In this document: piece by piece, positions 1-8,960 of the stretch | Position numbering within the stretch: position 1 is the stretch's first letter | How the letters are laid out: each line of letters starts with the position of its first letter | Notes under the pieces: model-generated | What the model saw: the letters and a program-made list of their open reading frames with translations, nothing else | Databases searched by the model: none | What the model was told of the DNA's origin: nothing | Program-made: the position numbers and the translations under genes | Origin: Pinus tabuliformis | Taxonomy: Eukaryota > Streptophyta > Pinopsida > Pinales > Pinaceae | Assembly: GCA_031772625.1 (NCBI GenBank) | Contig: CM062805.1 | Location: 517,432,102-517,496,101, forward strand | Direction of reading: 5' to 3' | Length of the DNA: 64,000 bases

Positions 1-1590
1 CTATAGAACATAGCCTTTCTATCATACAAGTAAGGACTCCCTAAAACAATTCCACATATATACAAAGGAATTATGTCTAACTCAACCACATCTACAAATG
101 CTGACCCAAAAGAAAACTTGAGTTTGCACTGTCTAGTCACTTGTAGTTGTGCTTTATCATTCAACCATCCTAATGGGTATGGTTTCTTGTGAGGTGTAGT
201 TGCTAATCCCAATCTCTTTACAATTTCTTCAGAAATTATATTTACTTGTGAGCCACTATCAAACAAAGTATCAATCTTTTAATTTTTGGAAATAACTCAA
301 ATATGGAAAAGCTCATGTCTTTTTCTCTCATTTTCTTCATCAATAACATATTGAGCATAATTACTAATATATGCTTCAGAATTCTTACCTTTTATACTTG
401 TGGCTGCTATAGTTGTTTCATCTCCTGAGTCCGACCCTAAATCTTTCTGAATAGATGCAGCAATCTTATTCTTCTTGCTGTCTGACTTCTTAGGTCTCAT
501 CTCTGGATGTAGAATCCAACAATGCTAATCATCATGCCCATCCTTTTTACAGTGAGTGCATGAAGCTTTGATTTTCTGTGCAGTGTTAGCCTTCCTTGCT
601 TTCCACTTCTGCTTTCTTTTCTCCTTGCTCTTGCTTACAGTGGGTTGGGATGTTCCCCCAACTTTTGGATTTCCATTTTTTCCTCTAGCTTCTAGATGAG
701 TAGCCTGTACAGATACCTCATCTATACTAGTGGGATTAAACATGAGGATGGTATGCCTCATGTAGCTGTTTAGACCACCAATGTACTTCAAAAGAGTCTC
801 TGGTGAGTCTAATGAGATACCCAACACCAATGCTCTCTTTCTGAATTCTTGAGTATACCATTGCACACTTTGCCCTTTCAACTGTCAAAGAGTTTGCCAA
901 CTCATCATGGCTTGTTGCATGTAGGCCAATGGATAGAACTACTTTTTGATTGCAACAACAAATTCACTCTAGACATAGATGATCTTACCATGTCTTTTCA
1001 TATCAACTTGGGTTCTGCCTTCCCACCAAACCAAGGCATTGCCTCCTAGGCATAGGCTTGTTGGCTGAATCTTACTCTTGTCTGAATCTATGTTCTATAC
1101 CCTGCAATACACATCAATTTGTCTAATCCAATTGTCCAACTTTTTAGCATTTAGCTCTCCATCATATATAGGAAAATCAAATTTAACATCTAGGTTAATC
1201 AAAGATGCTTTCTTATTATGCACAGGGATATTAGGAGGTGTGAGAAAGCTTTCCTCATTCCCCTTTCCTTTGGAGTGGTCATGGAAGTGAGACTCATATT
1301 CTTCTTTATCTTGCACAGAACCTGATGAATCTTCAACCTTATTCTTTCTAAAGTCCCTATACATTTCTTCTACCATAGAATTTATAGCTAGGAAACTTTC
1401 TATGAATTGAGGGTCTGACCCAACAGAACCTTCCTCTGACATTGTCTTCCGAGGATAGACTCTCCCAATTTCAGGATTAGCTTCCACCAACTCTTCTTCT
1501 CCTAATTTTAGCTTTGATCTAGTGGGCATTCACTACTAAACCAACATAAGCTTGTCTAACCTTACAACCTAGAGCTCTGATACGACTTGA
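1..1590 (-). mobile_element. Ty3-gypsy fragment, antisense: gag, zinc knuckle and protease
   Basis: Read on the minus strand, this is the 5' part of a Ty3-gypsy retrotransposon. The gag start lies near 1529 with a typical leader and the phrase KKLDNWIRQIDVYCRV. A second gag block (QWYTQEFRKRALVLG) follows near 870-700, a Cys/His knuckle (CTHCKKDGHDD) near 535-560, and a retropepsin with LFDSGSQVNIIS and IVLGSPYLYD in the first 290 bases. The element is broken, with several interruptions, and its pol region would lie outside the left edge. The order gag, knuckle, protease and the primer site just upstream make the orientation certain. The clade is not settled. Confidence 0.85.
1568..1590 (-). 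other. Primer-binding site of the antisense gypsy
   Basis: On the minus strand the bases GTATCAGAGCTCTAGG resemble the common plant retroelement primer site TGGTATCAGAGC, which is complementary to the 3' end of initiator methionine tRNA. It sits about 40 bases upstream of the gag start and marks the boundary between the LTR on the right in plus coordinates and the internal region on the left. Confidence 0.6.
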
Positions 1591-1617
1591 TCTGATAATC
1601 ACCCTGTGAGTGACATC

Positions 1618-1624
1618 AGTTAAA
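1618..1624 (+). repeat. Left target-site duplication of the 5S dimer (AGTTAAA)
   Basis: AGTTAAA at 1618-1624 recurs at 2471-2477, immediately beyond the end of unit 2. Removing the dimer and one AGTTAAA copy rejoins an uninterrupted U5-like sequence. The two terminal As could be chance, so the true duplication may be 5-7 bp. Confidence 0.55.
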
Positions 1625-1729
1625 TTCAAAAAGAGTCAAGGGATCTCTACTTGAATGGTTCATGAGGCACAATACTTGCTAAGGTTTTGCAAATGGGGTA
1701 GCAAGCTAAGTGGGCTTGATTGTGGGGAA

Positions 1730-1796
1730 AACTCCACAGTTAAGCGCGCTTGAGCCAGAGGAGTTCTGGGATGGGTGACCTCCTGGGAAGTCCTGG
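1730..1796 (+). promoter_or_regulatory. 5S-rRNA-like internal pol III promoter, unit 1
   Basis: The block starts AACTCC and holds AGTTAAGCGCGCTTG (1738-1752), matching the 5S A box, and GATGGGTGACCTCCTGGGAA (1770-1789), matching the intermediate element plus C box. By eye about nine of ten bases agree with a plant 5S gene. The CGCGCTTG form resembles gymnosperm 5S as I remember it. A type 1 promoter would start transcription about 50 bases upstream of the A box. There is no clear T-run terminator just downstream, so transcription might run into unit 2. Confidence 0.75.
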
Positions 1797-2153
1797 TTAC
1801 CGGGTGAAAGCCCCGGAAGTGATGATTGATGCTATGTGATTCATTTCACTAGTTTCAATCCCACTTCTTCACCCTTGTGAGCATCACCCGATGCAATGAG
1901 TGCTAAGTGAACTATTCAAAAATCATGAGAAATTAGTCAGTTACGACTACCTCTCATGGAAATGGTCATACGTGAATGACTTACTTAACGCAGTTGAATC
2001 CCAAAATGATATCTAATATAATGCACTGCGTAAACCCCCATACTTAAATTCAAAAAGAGTCAAGGGATCTCTACTTGAATGGTTCATGAGGCACAATACT
2101 TGCTAAGGTTTTGCAAATGGGGTAGCAAGCTAAGTGGGCTTGATTGTGGGGAA

Positions 2154-2220
2154 AACTCCACAGTTAAGCGCGCTTGAGCCAGAGGAGTTCTGGGATGGGT
2201 GACCTCCTGGGAAGTCCTGG
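2154..2220 (+). promoter_or_regulatory. 5S-rRNA-like internal pol III promoter, unit 2
   Basis: This repeats the unit 1 block at an offset of exactly 424 bases: A-box-like 2162-2176 and C-box-like 2194-2213, both unchanged. The preservation of both boxes in both units while flanking bases differ slightly fits either recent duplication or constraint; the sequence alone does not decide. Confidence 0.75.
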
Positions 2221-2740
2221 TTACCGGGTGAAAGCCCCAGAAGTGATGATTGATGCTATGTGATTCATTTCACTAGTTTCAATCCCACTTCTTCACCCTT
2301 GTGAGCGTCACTCGATGCAATGAGTGCTAAGTGAACTATTCAAAAATCATGAGAAATTAGTCAGTTACGACTACCTCTCATGGAAATGGTCATACGTGAA
2401 TGACTTACTTAACGCAGTTGAATCCCAAAATGATATCTAATATAATGCACTGTGTAAACCCCCATACTTAAGTTAAAGATTTGTTAAACAAAGGTATTAT
2501 TGTATCATGTGCTGGTGTGTGTCTATGTTATTTGAGCAACAGATTGATCAGATTGACAATACATAGACATTTAAATGGAAATACAACAAAGAAATACAAT
2601 AAGCAAACACAAAGACACAAGAAATTGATAAGGAGTTCACCTTATTCTCCAGGGCTACATCTTCGGTCTAGCTTTCAGTGGTGGCCTTGTTTTATTGTGT
2701 CTTAAGAAGAGAATTACAATGCAGGGACTCAATGTGAGTA

Positions 2741-4160
2741 CTCCTGAAGCAAGTTTGATTGGCAAGGTGGTTCTTGGATTCCCCAAGCCACTTGAGTACA
2801 CAAACTTCTTCTTCCTACCAGCTTTGTGACCTTCTGGTCTATAGTGGAGAGCCCAATGTGGTGCTCAGCTCGGACGAATCCTCTCTGGGATGGCTTGAAT
2901 CTCTCAAGCTCTCTGGTGCTCGATCCTGCCTCTGGTCAGCTCGACACTATGTCCTCTTTCTTCTTTTCTTTACTGCCTTCTTTCTCTGTTTTCTGTATCT
3001 CTATGTTCAGTCCTCCTCTTGGGGTTCTCTGACTGACTGACTTCGCTTGACTCAACTGTATATTTTGTCTCTGTTCATGGCTTTGAAGCCATTCGTTTCC
3101 ATGCCTGTTCGGTTCCTCTTCTGCCTCTGTTGATTCGCCTTTGCAGCTGCACTTGGAGTTCCCTGGATCGATGTCATCATCAGCTGTGTAGGGTGTGGCT
3201 ACATGTCCTCCTATAAACAGCGCTAGCTTTCTTTGTTAGTTAATTTCTTCAGATACATCGTGGATGAATCTTTCCTCCATTGTGGCGGTCAAATGAACCT
3301 CAAATCTTTACAAATTGCGGCATATTCCCTCGTCGATTCCGCTTCCTCCATCGGGCGCAATCTCAGCCGTCCAATCTAGGGCCTCCAGATCTAATGCCAT
3401 ACGCACGTTTCGTGTGGTTGACTTGCTCAACCTTTAGTGCACGATCAACGATGGTTTTCTCTCACCTCCACTTGCCATGCGTTGATCGTTTATTGGAATC
3501 GCTCCGCTTTCGTCTAGAACCACTTACAGTTTGAGGGCACCCCAATCAATACCGCCAGTTTCCAGAGCGCGGGTCCTGCCTTTGTCCTTTTAGCGCTTTT
3601 GCCTTTTCGCCCACAGTTCTCCAACTCCCCATGTGTCCATGTGCTCGGGGCTTCCCCATTTCAGCCCTGTTCGCCCAGCGAAGTGCTAATCGCGCATCAA
3701 AAACCTCCTTATTTTCCCAATCTGGGGCTCCCAGGGGCTACTTTGACCTCCCGTGCAGTCTCCATGGGCCTCGGTCAGCGCAATTTGACCGAGGTCCTCG
3801 TCGTTCCATGCTGGCTGCCATTTCCACTGGTTCAGGGTGTTTTTGATCGCTGTTTTAGAATTCTTTGATGTTTGTCCCGACTTGATATTGTCATGGTTCT
3901 TTGACAGTTCTTTATGGATCCAATTCGGATCATGTATTGAATTCAATTGTGATCACACATTGAAATTCATGGATTCCAAGAGTTTATGAATGGCTCAAAA
4001 AATTTCACATGTCTCAGAATATGGGGAATTAATGGAAGAGTATAAAAACAAGCCAAGAAACGTCTATGTTCATCCCTTTTACACTGTGTTTCATGGTTTC
4101 ATTAATCAAAATACATGAACCACAAACTCAAGTGCACTTGGATTTGTGAGTTCATGCTCC
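2741..4160. other. GC-richer non-coding stretch, possible U3 of the antisense gypsy LTR
   Basis: The base composition is clearly more GC-rich than the surroundings, especially 3190-3850, with many C/T-rich runs. A CTATAAA box lies at about 3212 on the plus strand. The short open frames here show no family motif and overlap each other in several frames, so I do not call them genes. It could be the long U3 part of the antisense gypsy LTR or an unrelated unique segment. Confidence 0.35.
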
Positions 4161-4248
4161 GCTGCAAATGCATCGACTCCCCGGTCCTCACATTTTGGTA
4201 TCCTACCACTGTCCACCGATTTGCCTTCCCATACCACCAATTTTCATT

Positions 4249-4581
4249 TTAATACTGTGTGTGAGTAACATGGCCTGGCAACATAAATTCCTCACTGTTG
4301 AATATGAAAGGAAACGCTTCGATGAGCAGAGGAAACGCTTTCGACAGGAGAGAAGTGGAAATGATAACAAAATCGTCAGGGTGATCTTCTTCGTCCATAT
4401 CATAATGAGAAAGGGGATGGGGCGGAGGCATACTCATCTCTATCTTTCTTGTTGGACCCTCAACCACTGACTTCGGATTTAGCACCACGACCGATGCATC
4501 CATTGTCACCTTACCTTGCCTTTCCATCGCAAAAGCCATAACAGAGCCAAGGTTGTCTTCACCAAAAGGAAATTTCCTCAA
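4249..4581 (-). CDS. Hypothetical 110-residue ORF, not recognised
   Basis: This is an antisense open frame starting MRKFPFGEDNLGSVMAFAMERQ and ending HVTHTQY. The middle has a Pro/His stretch (PPPHPLSHYDMDEEDHPDD) followed by a hydrophobic segment (AFPLLIEAFPFIF). I recognise no domain. A TATA-like AATTTATAAG lies about 140 bases upstream of the ATG on the same strand (plus 4721-4730), which makes an expressed first exon conceivable. The alternative is a chance frame or a gene fragment caught between repeats. There are no neighbours in the same direction to support it. Confidence 0.2.
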   Translation of the reverse strand: MRKFPFGEDNLGSVMAFAMERQGKVTMDASVVVLNPKSVVEGPTRKIEMSMPPPHPLSHYDMDEEDHPDDFVIISTSLLSKAFPLLIEAFPFIFNSEEFMLPGHVTHTQY

Positions 4582-4599
4582 ATAAACAAATTGAATGGT

Positions 4600-5510
4600 A
4601 TTGTTAGTGCTAGTTTTGATGGTTGAATGTATTGGATTGCATACATTCTCAATATATTAAAGAGAGAACTCAGAGAGTTTTGAAGAGTTGGATTGTGAAT
4701 GACGCAAAGCAATGCAAGTACTTATAAATTTGTGGCTGGTACGAGTAAATGTGTTCACTGTTCAATCCTCATTTCATCTCAATATCCATCATCCATAATT
4801 TTCATATGTGGAAGAAGTCAAGGGTTTGATTGGTATGCACATTGTTCACATGCTGCTGTGCATTGAACGATTTTTTTGAAGGCCAATATTTACACCACTT
4901 CATTGACTGAAAAGACTATGTAATGGCTTTGTATTAATGGCCATTGTGAGACCATTTTCACGAACAACCTACGAATGAAGCATTGCGTTGAAGAACCATG
5001 AATGCTATGACTAATTTAAATTGGTATCAAATTCGTGTGTTGAAATTCATTGACTGGAGAGATGTATTAATTGAATGTTGCGTATGAATGTTTGCATGGG
5101 GCATTGAGTTATTTTGAAGGCCGTTTCATATGTGTTCGTTGAGTTTTAAAAAAAAAAGGGCTGTATGGGATACAATGTAGATGGAATATATAATTCATTT
5201 GTTGAATTAGTGTTCATTGAATTTCTTAAAAAGGGGTAGCTCTCTATATTTTTATATCCCAGGCAATGATCTCTAGTGAAGATTGGCTATTCTTTTTCAC
5301 AGTGTGAGTAGTTTGAATAATTTGAGTAGTAAGTGCATTGAAGAGGCGAGTTATTTGCTGCATTGAAATTGGTACTGCGTTGTCTACTATAGTGACTTGG
5401 TGATATTGGTATCCTGCTACTTATCTAATAGTTGCAACTATTTATCATTTTATAGGTCAATTTGTAGTTGAAGATAACATCATTTCTCTAATTATATTGG
5501 TTTGAAATTG
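4600..5510. other. AT-rich intergenic DNA, no gene seen
   Basis: No coding pattern, RNA gene or clear repeat structure stands out. Short phrases such as CATTGAA and TTCATTGA recur loosely through 4860-5300 but without fixed spacing. Confidence 0.5.
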
Positions 5511-5515
5511 ATCGA

Positions 5516-6286
5516 ATGGATGATGTATTGAAACTACTAAATAATTTAATACATTCCATTGTTAATGAGATGCTTAAGATCAACAAAACCCCTCTTTCCA
5601 ATATTAAAATTTGTCTCCAAATGCACAGGAGAATATTGAGTTTTTGTAGCTTGAGACAAAGATACAACAAGAAGAGCTACAACATCGTAAGCATCATTAT
5701 GTTCAGAACATTGAGATAGACTCCCATTAGCAGCAAGTCAATATTGTTGAAGTTCATTAAGATCCAGTACCTAATGAAGCAACATAATTACATGCAGATG
5801 CATAAATTCAAACTACACTTCCCAAGCAAATCATCAGACCTTGGGAAGAGCTTGTCCACAACAAGCACAAAACAAGTCTTGGATATGATAAGGAGGTGTC
5901 CTTTCACATTCCAGAATACTCCAAGCCAATCCAATTTCAAAGTGCTGGATTTCTTCAGGACGGTTCATCTTCACCTGCTCCTCCTCTAAAAAAACAAATT
6001 GTTAAATGCCAACATTGTGATCGAGTTGGCCATCTGAAATATCATTGTTTTGATCTTCATCCATGTGAGCACTTTCATAGAACCACTCATTCTTCAAACA
6101 AATGCTTAAAAAAAAAACCTCTGCATGAACAAAGATTCATCTGGGATGGATCGCTTCTTGGCAATGGGTTTCAACAACCAAGAAGATATTTCAATCATAC
6201 AATAGGATTTGTTCTCAAATATTGAAAATTCTTGTAGTTGAGATCACTTCATCTTCTCACCTTGTATCTGAGGAGGGGGGGGGGGA
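5516..6286 (+). mobile_element. Retroelement gag-like fossil with zinc knuckle
   Basis: Frames within 5744-6225 include CQHCDRVGHLKYHC, a C-X2-C-X4-H-X4-C zinc knuckle, followed by FDLHPC, a phrase common in plant copia gag proteins. Just downstream is a purine tract with a run of 11 Gs (6275-6285) that resembles a polypurine tract before a 3' LTR. Nothing of protease, integrase or RT is visible. It is a broken, reduced fossil. A host zinc-knuckle gene fragment is less likely. Confidence 0.5.
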
Positions 6287-6289
6287 AGT

Positions 6290-6865
6290 GATGGTCATCT
6301 ACAAGCTTCAAAGCCACATCAAGTGAGCCTGAGCCACAACCTGCCATACCAGATTCAGAGCTGTAGCTAGAGACAAAGATGCCCCTGAGCATGCCTTCAA
6401 TTGGTGATGCCTCTTCAAATAACTGGGGACACTTCCTCTAGTAGAAGACTTCAACTTCTTGCCATTTTTGGAAGAGTTCCATGAATTGCATTAAGAATTC
6501 CAGAGTTGGTGGTCATCCTTAAACCATCATAGGTTGAGACCTACCTTTTAAGGTTGAAGGTTTCCCTCTTCAAAACATGAAGAGCACTTACTCTAGCAGA
6601 AGACCTCAGCTTCTTGCCAGACCTGGAAGAGTTTTGGGAACTGCACTAAGCATTATAGTGTTGGTGGTGATCCTTAAACCACCCCCTTATACCAACATTT
6701 AAGAGAGCACATTCAACCTAGTGTTGCCATGCATTTTTACACGTTTTGTATTACAACTCTCTTCTTGGACTCATACATAACCCTTCGGATTAAGGGGTGG
6801 AATGTTGGACATCTAATCTAATGTTTATCTTTCATATTGCCTCTGCCATGTATGTGTTTAACAAA
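6290..6865. other. Non-coding stretch after the gag-like fossil
   Basis: No coding pattern is seen. It contains a degenerate direct duplication of about 98 bases (listed separately) and, at 6796-6818, a purine-rich AAGGGGTGGAA followed by TGTTGGACATC, which has the form of a polypurine tract plus LTR start. If that is an LTR, it would run to about 7202 and overlap the cullin 3' flank repeat. Confidence 0.4.
6431..6686 (+). repeat. Degenerate ~98-bp direct duplication
   Basis: Bases 6431-6529 and 6588-6686 match over their length at an offset of about 157, sharing phrases such as CTTCTTGCCA, GGAAGAGTT and TGATCCTTAAACCA-like text, with scattered differences. The divergence suggests an old duplication. 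No function is implied. Confidence 0.6.
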
Positions 6866-7906
6866 TCAAGTAGTGAAGATAGTTTTTGGACTTGTTCCCT
6901 ATTGTAGGAAGGCCTAAAATTGGTTGGCTCAAGGCATTTAATGCCTCCTCCTATTGTTGAGGGGTGTACCAAGAACAACATCCTCTTTTCTACAGCGTTT
7001 TCAAGGGAAATGCATTGATCCTTTGAAGGAGGATGCTAGGTATAAATAAAAGGGTTAAGTTAGTCAAAGGGAGAAGTAGAAAGTCAAATTAGAGTTTTCA
7101 TATTTTCAAGAAAGTTTTGCAACCCTGAAATGTAAGAATCATTTTTCAGTTAATGGAAATAGTGTGTTATTTTAACTCTTAGCTTGGTTCTCCTTTGAGA
7201 ACATTGAGCCATTAGAGAAATTTTGAGGTAAAAAATGAGCCTCAAAACAAAAATGTATAAGAAAATTCAACTTTATAAGAACTAATAAGATTCAAAATGG
7301 TAATGTCAACTATGGGGAACATTTGAGTAAAATAGTAAAGAGATAAATTGAAAATACAAAGTGTTAACAATTGTAAGTGATCTTATAATATTCATTTATA
7401 TATAAAACCATTAAGTCTATACAATATTATTTTAACATCAAACCCTAATTTTATAGCATTAAGCTCATTAGAGTATGCATCTTTCACTCTAATTTTATAG
7501 CTTTACAGTATGCATCTTCAGGAAAAAGTTTAACCTTATAAGATTAAGGTCATTAGAATATGCATCTTCATATTTCTTTATTATTATTACTATTTTTATA
7601 ATTATATTGTTACTTGAAAATGTTATTACAAATATAAAATTTAATTAAATATTACTCTATATAATTAAAAAAACACCCTAAAAATATGATAAATACAAAT
7701 TAATTTTTTTCAATAAATAATAAATTTTAATAAAATAAATAAATTAATTAATAATATAAATTTCGATGGTAAAACTGATTTTTTTTTAACATAAAAATAT
7801 CAATTATTTATTATTTTATAATCATCTTGCAATATTTTGAAAAACCCCAATTTTCCAATCTCACATTTTAAGTGTACCATCCTTTTCGCTACTACCTTCA
7901 TAGGCT
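6866..7906 (-). repeat. Cullin 3' flank block, copy 1 of 3
   Basis: This AT-rich block lies just downstream of cullin fragment A (which reads leftwards) and recurs at 13569-14560 and 19552-21245 next to copies B and C. It begins CAAGTAGTGAAGATA, holds TATAAATA at 7041-7048 and GTTTTGCAACCCTG near 7115, and ends in long A/T runs. Its presence beside three cullin copies shows that cullin sequence and flank were duplicated together. The TATA-like and polyadenylation-like text in 6866-7202 resembles part of an LTR, so the ancestral flank may have held a solo LTR. Confidence 0.7.
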
Positions 7907-8195
7907 TCAAGGTATATATCTTAACAAATCAACTTCTGTTTTGTCTCATTCCAAGAACTCTCTTTCAATCAAATCTTCAATCCGCCTTTTAATTTCCATA
8001 AAATATAACTTAAATAGCCCTTCAAGTTCCTGAGCAAATTCACTCACAAGTATTTTGTAATGTAAAAACTTTTTGGCATTCATAATCCTTACTATCGATG
8101 CATCAATGTGAAAATGTTTATCCTTGTTAATATCCTTAGGTGATTTTTTCTTCTCATTCAGTAGTGGCATGGGAAGTTTTTTCTTCTGCCCAGAA
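7907..8195 (-). pseudogene. Cullin-1-like fragment A (C-terminal neddylation domain only)
   Basis: The minus-strand frame reads KKLPMPLLNEKKKSPKDINK, then IDASIVRIMNAKKFLHYKIL, then ELEGLFKLYFMEIKRRIEDL and IEREFLE. This is the winged-helix/neddylation end of a cullin. In active cullins the phrase is IVRIMK, where the Lys accepts NEDD8; here it is Asn. The next Arg codon has become TGA, though sequence matching the usual end (DKTEVDLLRYIP) continues in frame to the normal stop at 7907-7909. Everything upstream of the domain is missing, and at about 8195 homology gives way to unrelated sequence. It cannot make a working cullin and is a truncated pseudogene. Confidence 0.9.
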
Positions 8196-8730
8196 TGTGG
8201 CGAGCTTCTTCCTGCTGGCACTTGTCAATGCCATGGTCTTCTCATCAAGGTGTGAAAAAATGTAGTTGATGACATTTGCACAAGGGAAGGAGGGATACCT
8301 GCATGCAACCTTTTATAGCCATGATTGTCGAATGCTGAGATAAACCAGTCAGTCCTCTAAGTCTTCCTCAAATTCCTTTGCAAAATCATCTTTAATTTGT
8401 TGCCATGTTAGTGATGATCCTTTCTCTATAAACAATTGAGTATCTACATACACTGACAAATAAATTGATGTTTACTCAACTGCTTCCCTAGTACTGCTCT
8501 AAGTGGTTTCCTTTGATGCACCTCTCTTAGATGCCATGGTAACAATGACTGCTGGAGAGGTGCTCAACAACTTCTATACCTATAGGACAAAAGGATACTC
8601 ATGGTAAGAAAATGTCAGTTTTAAGGAAAGCAACTTACAAGGCAAGCTCAGGTAGTAAACTGGGCACTAGATGGGGAGGATTGTGTAATTTTTTCTAAAA
8701 GGAGGGATTGGCTTCTTGTTTGAACTACTC
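8196..8730. other. Non-coding junction DNA upstream of cullin fragment A
   Basis: No homology to the other cullin copies is evident here, and no coding pattern. It sits where the rest of the cullin would be expected, so it marks the truncation and replacement of that part of unit 1. Confidence 0.5.
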
Positions 8731-8960
8731 ACTGCGTAGTCCCAACAGCCAAGGTGGAATCCTGATGGTTGAAATTGCACAATGCGTAGTTCAGCCTAGG
8801 CAGGCCTTGGAGATACTGCACATTGCACAATCTCAATGTCCAAGCTGACAACCTGGCTCCTGAAAACTGTGAATTGTGTAGTTGGAGTCAACCTAGACTT
8901 TGAACTATGAAATTTTAGAGGCCAAGCTTGTGGCTTGAGCCTTAGGATTGTGCAGTGCCA
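8731..8960 (+). repeat. Degenerate ~40-50-bp repeat array, left side of the X block
   Basis: The motif A(C/T)TGCRYARTT recurs at about 8731, 8781, 8822, 8873, 8904 and 8947, each followed by variants of CCAAGCTGACAACCTGG-like text. It is looser than the matching array on the other side of the block (9640-9840). No coding role is seen. Confidence 0.45.

Larger units (their letters stand above)
1625..2470 (+). mobile_element. Head-to-tail dimer of a ~424-bp 5S-rRNA-derived unit
   Basis: Two nearly identical units (1625-2048 and 2049-2470) lie directly head to tail with no spacer. Only a handful of substitutions separate them. Each unit has, about 105 bases from its start, a block very close to the 3' two-thirds of a plant 5S rRNA gene; the 5' third of the gene is replaced by unrelated sequence. 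The dimer is flanked by AGTTAAA on both sides and sits inside a gypsy LTR, so it appears to have moved there. 5S-bearing LTRs are known from Cassandra TRIM elements, but these units lack TG...CA ends, a primer site and any internal domain. A dimeric 5S-derived SINE-like retroposon is the alternative. I rate the 5S homology as certain and the element class as open. Confidence 0.8.
1591..2740 (-). repeat. R-U5-like part of the antisense gypsy LTR, with a nested insertion
   Basis: Immediately upstream of the primer site on the minus strand is DNA that looks like the 3' part of an LTR: T-rich leader sequence, AATAAA/AATAAG-like polyadenylation motifs near 2640-2700, and an ending close to the primer site. 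It is interrupted by the 5S-derived dimer (1625-2470). The far (U3) boundary is not resolved and could lie anywhere up to about 4000. No second LTR copy is present in this window to prove it. Confidence 0.45.

Noticed and set aside
1730-1796. A functional 5S rRNA gene
   Set aside because: The 5' third of the gene is missing and unit ends do not fit a 5S rDNA repeat; only the promoter part is conserved.
2759-3868. Overlapping ORFs in several frames of the GC-rich stretch
   Set aside because: High GC leaves frames open by chance; no motifs, and the stretch is more likely LTR or leader DNA.
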